From an uncultured Eubacteriales bacterium (lineage in GTDB: Bacteria; Bacillota; Clostridia; Christensenellales; UMGS416), in assembly GCA_900542005.1 (NCBI GenBank), contig UQLW01000018.1, forward strand, positions 1 to 62,955: a DNA stretch of 62,955 nucleotides, given 5' to 3'. The position numbers were made by a program, and so were the translations under genes. The notes below the pieces were generated by a model. The model ran no database searches. It was not told where the DNA came from and saw only the letters and a program-made list of their open reading frames with translations. Each line of letters begins with the position of its first letter. Within the stretch, counting starts at the first letter, position 1. Below are positions 17,366 through 23,866 of this stretch, one piece after another.

Positions 17366-17618
17366 ATCGTCGGAACTCCTTTCTTGCTCAATCCTTGCGG
17401 TTTTGGCATCCATCTTCTCCCCACCTACCAGCAAGGCAGGGCATTCCCATACCGCTTCCCCCTTTCTTCGGAGCAAGCGGTATGGGGATACCCTGCGCTC
17501 CCCAATCAGGGAGAGCAGGGTAATAAGGAGAGGATGAAAGCTTTATTCATGCCGCAGGCAGCAAATCAGACCTGAAATTCGGCCCATCAGGCCCATTTTG
17601 AACCGCGGTTCAGAGGAT
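17366..17618 (-). other. Structured spacer between two fibre-subunit genes
   Basis: 253 nt without a gene inside the operon. It holds two stem-loops: CATACCGCTT paired with AAGCGGTATG (about 17450-17477) and CCCTGC/GCAGGG with inner CTC/GAG (about 17500-17520). Neither has a T run. A perfect palindrome TGAACCGCGGTTCA lies at 17595-17608. RNA processing or differential stability of the upstream subunit mRNA is possible. Confidence 0.5.
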
Positions 17619-18248
17619 TTACTTGCTTACCTCGGCCCAAGCGAGCTCAGGCGTATCAAAGCCGGTCTGCTGGATGGCATAGGCCTGGAAGGTAAGGTCA
17701 AGACCATTGGCCCCGACAGCTTCCATCATCGCGTTGGTCACCGTGCTCTTGACCGTCACCTGGTTATCGGTCAGGACAGGGATGGTCTTATCGGCATCTG
17801 CTACATCAGCCGCCGAAACGGTGGTATACCACACATCGGTCTGGCCCTGCACAGGCGTCCACTTGGTTGTATCAATGCTGTAGGTCAGGTAGTCATCCAC
17901 GTTGAGGCCCTGAGGCGCGGTTTTCGTCAGCTTCACAAACACATAGGCGTCCACATTGGCGCCGTTATCCAGCTTCTTCACCACCACGGTGGGATCCTTC
18001 GCCATAGCGGGGCCGCCGGGGATCATCTGATAGTTGCTGTGCTTCTGAGCCACATCATCAGCGTCCAGCACAGTCGTCTGGCTGGGGATCAGCTCATCGG
18101 TCTCCTGCAGGGTGATGTCAAGGTTGCCAATGGTGAAGTGGTTCTGGATGGTTTCGGTTGTGTCGGTCAGCCAGGCCAGGGTACCGCCCACGGCAGCGCC
18201 GACCAGCAGGACGGCGGCCAGGGCCAGGGCAAAGGTCTTTCTCTTCAT
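17619..18248 (-). CDS. SipW-dependent-type TasA-like fibre subunit
   Basis: 209 aa. Signal peptide ending in VGGTLAWLTDTTETIQNHFTIG, an excellent SipW-type site, then LDITLQETDE and a beta-rich domain with PTVVVKKLDNGANVDAYVFVKL, as in TasA/CotN/camelysin proteins. Of the three SipW-dependent proteins here it is closest to a TasA-type major subunit. Its ATG overlaps the stop of the signal peptidase gene by 4 bp, so the two are translationally coupled, as in the tapA-sipW-tasA operon of Bacillus. Exported and assembled outside the cell. Confidence 0.88.
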   Translation of the reverse strand: MKRKTFALALAAVLLVGAAVGGTLAWLTDTTETIQNHFTIGNLDITLQETDELIPSQTTVLDADDVAQKHSNYQMIPGGPAMAKDPTVVVKKLDNGANVDAYVFVKLTKTAPQGLNVDDYLTYSIDTTKWTPVQGQTDVWYTTVSAADVADADKTIPVLTDNQVTVKSTVTNAMMEAVGANGLDLTFQAYAIQQTGFDTPELAWAEVSK

Positions 18249-18865
18249 TGGGGTTTTCCTCCCTTTTTTGGTTTCTCCTCTCCAGCAGGAGAGGGATTTA
18301 TGGGTAATCCAGAATTGGATTGACTCCGATGCTTCGGGCTGCGGGCCCGGCCCAGCGAATCGGGCAGAAAGGCCAGCAGCAGCACGATGGCCACCGCCGC
18401 GATGGCCACATACAGGCCGGGGGGCTCCCGCACATAGGCAGCCACATAGCCCAACAGGGGGATGCAGAAAACGGGCTTTCCCAGCAGGTTCTCAAAGCGT
18501 ACAGGCGAACCGTCGGCCGCCTCATTGGCGTCGCCCTTGGTGGTAAAGGAACGGTTCTTAGTATCGACCGCCACGACGCGGTGCGTGGCAACCACCAGAT
18601 CCTCATTCATAACAAAGGTGATGGGATCGCCCTCGCGGATGGTTTCCGGAGGCACAGGCTTCACATAGATCAACGAGCCGGTGGGATAGGCCGGCTCCAT
18701 GGAGCCGGAAAGCACGGCATAGGCCTCAAAACCCAAGAGGCGCACACCCACCAGCAGGAGGGCCGCTACGATGATCGCCAGGGTAAGCGCCCACCCCAGC
18801 CCATTGGCCAGGCGGGCAAGCCGCCCCGGGGATGGCCCCGGCCCAGACGCCCGCCTCCCCCTCAC
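18245..18865 (-). CDS. sipW: SipW-type signal peptidase I
   Basis: 206 aa from a GTG start at 18865. Ser/His (ER-type) signal peptidase: hydrophobic anchor WALTLAIIVAALLLVGVRLL, catalytic serine in LSGSMEPAYPTG, and histidine in VVATHRVV where bacterial Ser/Lys enzymes carry lysine, then GDANEAADGSPV and a C-terminal membrane span. It cleaves the SipW-type signal peptides of the neighbouring proteins on the outer face of the membrane. A frame reaches 18904, but the GTG at 18865 overlaps the preceding stop (GTGA) and has GCAGGAGG 8 nt upstream, so it is the better start. Confidence 0.9.
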   Translation of the reverse strand: MRGRRASGPGPSPGRLARLANGLGWALTLAIIVAALLLVGVRLLGFEAYAVLSGSMEPAYPTGSLIYVKPVPPETIREGDPITFVMNEDLVVATHRVVAVDTKNRSFTTKGDANEAADGSPVRFENLLGKPVFCIPLLGYVAAYVREPPGLYVAIAAVAIVLLLAFLPDSLGRARSPKHRSQSNSGLPINPSPAGEEKPKKGGKPQ

Positions 18866-19116
18866 CGCGGCCCCTCCTGCAGCGAGCCGCTGCAGAAATA
18901 GCACAGAAAGGCTTTGGCCTCCTCCTGGCTGGAAAAGCTGCGGGAAACGCCAGTGATATACTGGACGGCGTCATTCCATTGCCAGAGGCTGAAGCGCTCT
19001 GCCGGCAGAGCCGGCAATACGTTTGCCAACGATACCGCAGCCCAGGGCAAATGCAGATCTGAAAGATATTGGCATCCCGTATGCATGGCTAAAATTTCCA
19101 GCAATTCCTCCTTCAT
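18862..19116 (-). CDS. Small unknown protein, first gene of the SipW operon
   Basis: 84 aa, no family recognised. It contains an HTGCQYLSDLHLP segment and a C-terminal AKAFLCYFCSG with a CxxC-like pair, and has no signal peptide or membrane span. GAAAGGAG precedes its ATG, and its stop codon overlaps the SipW start by 4 bp, so it is very likely translated and coupled to the peptidase. A regulatory or chaperone-like role in the fibre operon is possible, but nothing in the sequence fixes it. Confidence 0.7.
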   Translation of the reverse strand: MKEELLEILAMHTGCQYLSDLHLPWAAVSLANVLPALPAERFSLWQWNDAVQYITGVSRSFSSQEEAKAFLCYFCSGSLQEGPR

Positions 19117-19471
19117 GCCGCTCCTTTCAAACAGGGCTACCCTGTCACGAAAACTACGATAATTTGGCCAAGCAGCGACATGAGATATAGATTGACTTTT
19201 GGGGGCAAATATGGTAATTTATGGTAATAAAATCTGTTGTGCTATCGTGGATGAAAAAGTGTAATATATAATCCGGTGATTCACTTTGTTTACAGAGGTA
19301 AAAGTTTGTAATTATCTGTAACTTTCTGTATTTATGCCGGTATTTTGTCCTAAATTCATCATGAACAGACGCTTTGGTAGACAACAATCACTCAAAAAAT
19401 CACGCCGGTTTAGGGCGTGTTTTTTATTAATATCCATATATTTATTCCTTCCCGCTGCAAGCTGATTTCGG
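19117..19471. other. AT-rich non-coding stretch upstream of the SipW operon
   Basis: Markedly more AT-rich than the surroundings. Contains two ATGGTAATTTATGGTAATA-like units near 19209-19230, an inverted pair TTACAGA/TCTGTAA near 19290-19330 and a terminator at 19394. It must hold the minus-strand promoter of the SipW operon, but I cannot place it with confidence. A minus-strand frame of 77 codons (19154-19387) has no ribosome site. Confidence 0.5.
19394..19427. terminator. Bidirectional terminator between SipW operon and portal promoter
   Basis: CACGCC / GGCGTG stem, 7-nt loop, A run on the left and T run on the right. It can end transcripts in either direction and isolates the virion module. 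Confidence 0.75.
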
Positions 19472-19510
19472 CCTTCCCCGTTGACATTCAGTCCATGTCA
19501 CCGGGGAAGG
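19472..19510. repeat. 39-bp imperfect palindrome abutting the portal promoter
   Basis: CCTTCCCCGTTGACAT pairs with ATGTCACCGGGGAAGG with one mismatch around a 7-nt centre. It ends immediately before the CATGCGGTAAAA element. No T run follows, so it is more likely an operator or protein-binding dyad than a terminator. Confidence 0.6.
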
Positions 19511-19570
19511 CATGCGGTAAAAGATCGGGGTTGCATTGCGCAGAAACCGTGATATGATGATAGCGTCCCC
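19511..19570 (+). promoter_or_regulatory. Virion-module promoter, twin of the terminase promoter
   Basis: CATGCGGTAAAA at 19511-19522, 8 bp, TTGCAT at 19531-19536, 16 bp, TATGAT at 19553-19558, then GATAGCGTCCC. Every element matches the promoter at 1128 in order and in exact spacing. The early transcript can fold GCGTCCC / GGGATACGC. Confidence 0.8.
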
Positions 19571-19580
19571 TAAGGGATAC

Positions 19581-19612
19581 GCCCGCCTTACCCATCCGGC
19601 GGGCTTTCTTCT
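19581..19612 (+). terminator. First leader terminator before the portal gene
   Basis: Stem GCCCGCC / GGCGGGC with a 10-nt loop and a T-rich tail (TTTCTTCTT). It is in the untranslated leader, mirroring the arrangement before the terminase genes. Confidence 0.75.
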
Positions 19613-19638
19613 TACCCCAGGGACAAGGCGCTTGCGCC

Positions 19639-19663
19639 GGCCGCTTATCCGCGGCCTTTTTTT
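19639..19663 (+). terminator. Second leader terminator before the portal gene
   Basis: GGCCGC / GCGGCC stem followed by seven T residues, about 20 nt before the portal ATG. Confidence 0.8.
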
Positions 19664-19683
19664 ATGCTGAAAAGGAGGAAAAC

Positions 19684-21378
19684 ATGGCCAATCACGAAGC
19701 GCGCGCCACACCGGCGCAACCGCTTTCCCCACTGGAGCGCCGTATCCTGGCCCAAGGGAAAACGCTGCTCGCCCGCTTTGCGGCGGCGGGACGGGCCGAC
19801 CACCGCCGCTACCAACGGGCCCGGCGCATCTATGCGCTGGACGACGACGAGCTGGACGCCGGGCAGCGCCTGGCCCCTGGGGAGCGCACACCCCAGCTGC
19901 CGCAGCTGGTGACGAGCATCCGCAACGCGGTAGCTGACATGTGCGATAACGTACCGGAGGTTGTCTTCTTTCCTGAAACCGAGGGCCTGGAGGATGTGGC
20001 GCGCGACCTCACCGACATCATGGGCTATACGCTGGAGCAGCGGCAATTCGCCCAGACCTACCGCCAGGTATGCGAGGATAAATTCGTCACCGGGCTGGGG
20101 GTATACCAGATCTTCTGGGATGAGACGCTGGAGCCCGGCGGCGGGATCGATGTGATCCGCTGGCCGGCCGAAGCCCTGTACACCGACCCCACGGCCGACG
20201 ACTACCGGCAGGGCCGGGCCATTTTCAAGGTCTCCTGCCACCCGCGCAGCTGGTTTGCCGAGCACTATCCAGGCTTATACCGCTATATCGGCGCGGATGA
20301 GCCGCTTCTGATGGAGGAAGCGTCCTTCCCGGAGGACGAGCCCATGATCCACCTGGTGGAATACTGGTACCGGCGCTATGACGCCTCCAGCGGCCGCTAT
20401 ACCCTCCACAGCGCCCATATGGCCGGGGGCGCGCTGCTGGACGCCAGCGAGCCTGCCGCGCCCCAGGGCGTCTATCTTCACGGGCGCTATCCCTTTGTGC
20501 TGGATGGCTACCGTCAGGTATCCGGCCGCTATCTTGGCATGATCGACGACCTATACCCCCTGCAGGAGGCGGCCGACCGCTATGCCCGCTATGAGGACCG
20601 CAACGCCAGGCTCTCTTCCCGGCAGCGTTTCCTCGTCAACGAGGCCTCGGGCCTCAACGCGGCCGACGTGGCCGACTGCGACCAGGAGATTCTGACAGCC
20701 CGCACCATCAACGAAAGCGCGGTGCGCCAGCTATCTACCGCACCGCTGAACCCGCAGATTCCCGCGGCCAAGCTGCGCTATCTGGAGATGATTAAGGAGG
20801 AAAGCGGGCAGAACCTCTTTAACCGGGGCGAAACCGGCGGCGGCGTCACGGCGGCCAGCGCGATCCAGGCGCTGCAGGAAGCGGGCAACAAGATTTCCCG
20901 CAGCAACCTTGCCGCCACAAGCCATGCGGTCGCCAGCCTCTCCCAGCAAGCGTTATGGCTGATGTGCCAGTTCTTCCAGCCCAGGAGAAGCTTCTACATT
21001 ACCGGGCGCAGCGGCGGCCTGACCCGGCTGCTGACGGAAGCCCGCACCGTCGGCCTCAGCGGACGGGAGATCACAGCGGGCTTCGGGCACCCGCCCTATC
21101 TTGCCCGGGTGCAGATCCGCAAATCCAACCCGCTGCGCATTCAGGCCCGCAATGAGCTCATCCTCCAGGCGGCCCAGTACGCCCAGAAGGCCGGCTCCGG
21201 TATCCGGCCCTCGGTGCTTTTCCAAATGCTGAACCTGGAGGGGGATACCGACGAGCTTGTCCGCATCCTGGAGGAGGAAGAAAAGCGCGCGGCCGCTTCC
21301 AAGGCGCCGCAACCATTGGAGGATGGGAAAAGCCCCTCCCCCGAACGCCTACAACCGGGGCTATCCGCCCCGAAATGA
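19684..21378 (+). CDS. Phage portal protein (podovirus/P22-like)
   Basis: 564 aa. The layout and motifs are those of P22-like portals of short-tailed phages: an N-terminal helical part, TSIRNAVADMCDNVPEVVF, a core with EDKFVTGLGVYQIFWDE and DVIRWPAEALYTDPTADD, FVLDGYRQVSGRYLGMIDDLYPLQEAADRY (in pieces), RGETGGGVTAASAIQALQEAG and a C-terminal helical barrel. Twelve copies would form the DNA channel at one capsid vertex. ATG 19684 has AAAAGGAGG just upstream. First gene of the virion module, intact, and far from its terminase partners. Confidence 0.87.
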   Translation: MANHEARATPAQPLSPLERRILAQGKTLLARFAAAGRADHRRYQRARRIYALDDDELDAGQRLAPGERTPQLPQLVTSIRNAVADMCDNVPEVVFFPETEGLEDVARDLTDIMGYTLEQRQFAQTYRQVCEDKFVTGLGVYQIFWDETLEPGGGIDVIRWPAEALYTDPTADDYRQGRAIFKVSCHPRSWFAEHYPGLYRYIGADEPLLMEEASFPEDEPMIHLVEYWYRRYDASSGRYTLHSAHMAGGALLDASEPAAPQGVYLHGRYPFVLDGYRQVSGRYLGMIDDLYPLQEAADRYARYEDRNARLSSRQRFLVNEASGLNAADVADCDQEILTARTINESAVRQLSTAPLNPQIPAAKLRYLEMIKEESGQNLFNRGETGGGVTAASAIQALQEAGNKISRSNLAATSHAVASLSQQALWLMCQFFQPRRSFYITGRSGGLTRLLTEARTVGLSGREITAGFGHPPYLARVQIRKSNPLRIQARNELILQAAQYAQKAGSGIRPSVLFQMLNLEGDTDELVRILEEEEKRAAASKAPQPLEDGKSPSPERLQPGLSAPK

Positions 21379-21392
21379 CAGGAGGACATTCC

Positions 21393-21824
21393 ATGACAGC
21401 CTTTCACAAGAACGACGGCACCCGCAACTATATCGACCTGGCCGATATTCTGGGGCCCACAGCGGGCCCCCTGCCCGCAGAGGCGCAGGCCGCCCCGGAA
21501 GCGGCGGAAAAGCAGCCCCGCCCCCTTCAGGCGCCCCAGGAGCTGGTGCTGGAGGTGCTGGAGCGCCTCAGCCCCGGCATCACCCGGGCGATCCTGGAGG
21601 CGCTCACCCAGGACAAGCAGCTGGCCCAGCGCGTCCAGCGCGGAGCCCTGGATCTCATCGACCTCTATCAAATGCTGGAGGGCGCGGAGCGCGCGCCGGT
21701 GGCGCCCACCGCCCGCTCGGCCAACTCCGTCGGCCCCGGGGCCTTTAACGCCCACAACCTGACCGACGAGGAATACGCCAAGATTCAACGCCTGGCCCAC
21801 AACGGCAATCACGTCCGCATCTAA
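21393..21824 (+). CDS. Candidate scaffolding protein of the virion module
   Basis: 143 aa between portal and capsid, where scaffolds sit. Acidic and Ala/Pro/Gln-rich in the middle with helices such as LVLEVLERLSPGITRAILEAL and DLIDLYQMLEGAE, and a short C-terminal segment ending YAKIQRLAHNGNHVRI. There is no sequence match I can name. ATG 21393 (MTAFHKND) has AGGAGG 7 nt upstream; a frame opens at 21375 without a ribosome site. Function assigned from position and composition only. Confidence 0.6.
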   Translation: MTAFHKNDGTRNYIDLADILGPTAGPLPAEAQAAPEAAEKQPRPLQAPQELVLEVLERLSPGITRAILEALTQDKQLAQRVQRGALDLIDLYQMLEGAERAPVAPTARSANSVGPGAFNAHNLTDEEYAKIQRLAHNGNHVRI

Positions 21825-21835
21825 AGGAGGAAAGC

Positions 21836-23017
21836 ATGGCACTGAACACCAACACCACCCAGACCGCATCCCTTCAGGCAACCAGCCTGAAAACCTGGTA
21901 CGACCGCACCCTGCTGGAAAACATGCGCCCCAAGCTCGTGCATTACGAATACGCCCAGAAGCGCCCGGTGCCGAAAAACGGCGGGCGCACGGTGGATTTC
22001 CGCAAATGGACGCCTTTTGGCGCCGTGACCAGCCCGCTGGCCGAGGGCATCGTGCCGGAGGGGCAGGCGCTGAGCATGACCAACCTGACGGCGACGCTGG
22101 AAAGCTACGGCGGCTATGTGGCGATATCGGATATGGTGGACATGACCAGCATCGACCCGGTCGTCAACGACGCGGTGGAGCTGATGGCCGATCAGGGCGG
22201 GCTTTCGGTGGATACCCTGATCCGCGAGGAGCTGCATCGCTCCACCAACGTGATGTATGCCGGCGACGCCACCCGCCGGTCCCAGCTCGCCCCCACCGAC
22301 AAGCTGACCATGGCCCTCATCCGAAAGGCTGTCCGCGCCCTGAAGAAGGCCAAGGCTCCCCGCTTCAGCCGGGGCGGCCGCGAATTCTATATCGCAATTG
22401 TGGGTCCGGACACGGTCTTTGACCTGCAGGACGACACGACCTGGCAGGCGGTTGCCGAATACCAGGACAAGGAAAAAATCTTTTCCGGCGAAATCGGCCG
22501 CGTCTTTGGCGTCGTCTTTGTGGAGACAACCGAGGCCAAGCTCCTGCAGGCCCCGGCGCTGCCCGAGGGCCTGACCGTATCCTCCTACACAGAGGCAAGC
22601 ACTACGGTAACGCTGTCCAAGTCCCTGAGCGCGCAGGAGGCCGCCGCGCTGGCCCAGACAGGCCGCGTAAAGATCGGTTCGGCCTTCTACGATGTGGAAT
22701 CGGCCAACGGTACGGCCCTCAAGCTGGCGGCCGGCGCATCGCCCGCGCCGGCTGCCGCTGCCGCCGTAACCGCCTGCGGCCCGGCCAGCGACGGCTCCCC
22801 TGTGGCCTCTACCGTTGTCTTTGGCCGCAATGCCTATGGCTGCGTGGATATAGAGGGCAATGGCAACGTCCACACGCTGGTCAAGCCGGCGGGCAGCGGC
22901 GGCTCCTCGGATCCCCTTGACCAGATTACCACGGTAGGCTGGAAGGTCGCCGGATTTGCCGCCAAGGTGCTGCAGCCCACCTGGCTCATCCGGATTGAGC
23001 ACGGCATCAGCGCCTAA
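21836..23017 (+). CDS. Major capsid protein, N4-gp56 family
   Basis: 393 aa. The N-terminal half has the N4-gp56 family hallmarks: KTWYDRTLLENMRPKLVHYEYAQ, PVPKNGGRTVDFRKW, LAEGIVPEGQALSMTNLTAT and YGGYVAISDMVDMTSIDPVVND. The middle IREELHRSTNVMYAG and the C-terminal VGWKVAGFAAKVLQPTWLIRIEH also fit. An inserted Ala/Thr-rich region (about 245-330) may be a surface domain. AAAGGAGG precedes the ATG. A strong terminator directly after the gene would make it the most abundant product of the module and restrict downstream expression. Confidence 0.87.
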   Translation: MALNTNTTQTASLQATSLKTWYDRTLLENMRPKLVHYEYAQKRPVPKNGGRTVDFRKWTPFGAVTSPLAEGIVPEGQALSMTNLTATLESYGGYVAISDMVDMTSIDPVVNDAVELMADQGGLSVDTLIREELHRSTNVMYAGDATRRSQLAPTDKLTMALIRKAVRALKKAKAPRFSRGGREFYIAIVGPDTVFDLQDDTTWQAVAEYQDKEKIFSGEIGRVFGVVFVETTEAKLLQAPALPEGLTVSSYTEASTTVTLSKSLSAQEAAALAQTGRVKIGSAFYDVESANGTALKLAAGASPAPAAAAAVTACGPASDGSPVASTVVFGRNAYGCVDIEGNGNVHTLVKPAGSGGSSDPLDQITTVGWKVAGFAAKVLQPTWLIRIEHGISA

Positions 23018-23050
23018 AGGCGGCTGCCGGGAATAACCTGACCGACAAAG

Positions 23051-23079
23051 GGGCCGCTTTATCCAAAGCGGCCCTTTTT
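23051..23079 (+). terminator. Terminator directly after the capsid gene
   Basis: Perfect 10-bp stem GGGCCGCTTT / AAAGCGGCCC, 4-nt loop, five T residues and a further T-rich stretch. It lies inside the virion module, so downstream genes need read-through, antitermination or a secondary promoter. Confidence 0.88.
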
Positions 23080-23116
23080 CCTTTTTGTGTAATGCTATAG
23101 GATGATGGAGGATGGC

Positions 23117-23299
23117 ATGATGTTTCACGAGTTTGAAAACGAACCTACCCGGACGGTACTAATTCCGAAAATTCCCGGCGATGAATCCGGCGTGGTGGAG
23201 GTGGGGCTGAACGGCCGCTTCTACCTGCTCTCCCGCGGCGAAAGCCTGGAGCTGCCGCTTTCCCTGGTGGAAATTCTGCGCCATGGAGGGCTGATTTGA
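23117..23299 (+). CDS. Small virion-module protein of unknown role
   Basis: About 60 aa, starting at ATG 23117 or 23120, both just after GGAGG. It reads as a compact beta-rich protein (RTVLIPKIPGDESGVVEVGLNGRFYLLSRGE in segments), ending EILRHGGLI. Such short proteins between capsid and connector are common in phages with N4-gp56 capsids. The next gene begins 1 nt after its stop codon. No function can be named. Confidence 0.7.
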   Translation: MMFHEFENEPTRTVLIPKIPGDESGVVEVGLNGRFYLLSRGESLELPLSLVEILRHGGLI

Positions 23300-23300
23300 C

Positions 23301-23855
23301 ATGACAGCGCTGGAACTGACCGATCATACGGCAAAAATGCTGGGCTATGACGGCTCGGAAGATCTGGATGAGGGCCCGCTGCTCTTGATCCGTCAATACC
23401 TGGATCAGGCCGCCGCCCAGGCCGCCCAGGACCGGAGCCTGCCGCTGGAGGCCCAGACCGCGACGCTGGACGCCACCGGCTGCCTGGCCGAATCGCAGCT
23501 TGCCCACACGCCCCGGCAGATCTTTTATGTGGAAGCCGGGGGCGCGCCGCTGCCCTTTCGCCGGATCCGCCTGGTCGGCGCTCCCTTCATCCAGGTACCC
23601 GGCGCGGCGGGCAAGGAGGTGGTCGTCACCTATGGCTTTACCCCCGAGCCCATGGCCGACGGGGATGAGCCGCCCTTTCCGGCCTGGTTCCATCCCCATC
23701 TGGCCGACTACGCCGCCGCGCGGATGCTGAGCCAGGGCGGCGGCGAACAGCAGGCCAAAGCGCGCTTCTTCCTGGAAATGTGGTATACCGCGCTGGCCCG
23801 CCTTTCCGGCCCGGAGCACGACGCCCTCTGCTGGCGCAACCTATACAGCCAATAA
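23301..23855 (+). CDS. Head-tail connector/adaptor-like protein
   Basis: 184 aa. An N-terminal helical part (MTALELTDHTAKMLGYDG), a central beta region (QIFYVEAGGAPLPFRRIRLVG) and a C-terminal helical segment with FHPHLADYAAARMLSQGGGEQQAKARFFLEMWY, which is the typical end of gp4/gp6-like adaptors: a DYAAARML-type helix, then a helix of the closing ring. It follows the small protein by 1 nt and precedes the stabilisation protein, as in P22-like neck modules. Assigned by pattern and order. Confidence 0.65.
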   Translation: MTALELTDHTAKMLGYDGSEDLDEGPLLLIRQYLDQAAAQAAQDRSLPLEAQTATLDATGCLAESQLAHTPRQIFYVEAGGAPLPFRRIRLVGAPFIQVPGAAGKEVVVTYGFTPEPMADGDEPPFPAWFHPHLADYAAARMLSQGGGEQQAKARFFLEMWYTALARLSGPEHDALCWRNLYSQ

Positions 23856-23866
23856 AAGGAGGCAAC

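Noticed and set aside
17595..17608. TGAACCGCGGTTCA as a second LexA box
   Set aside because: It has GAAC-N4-GTTC, but the centre CGCG violates the RNRY requirement, and it lies downstream of a gene inside an operon, not at a promoter.
19154..19387. 77-codon minus-strand frame upstream of the SipW operon
   Set aside because: No ribosome site, no family features, and it falls in AT-rich non-coding sequence.
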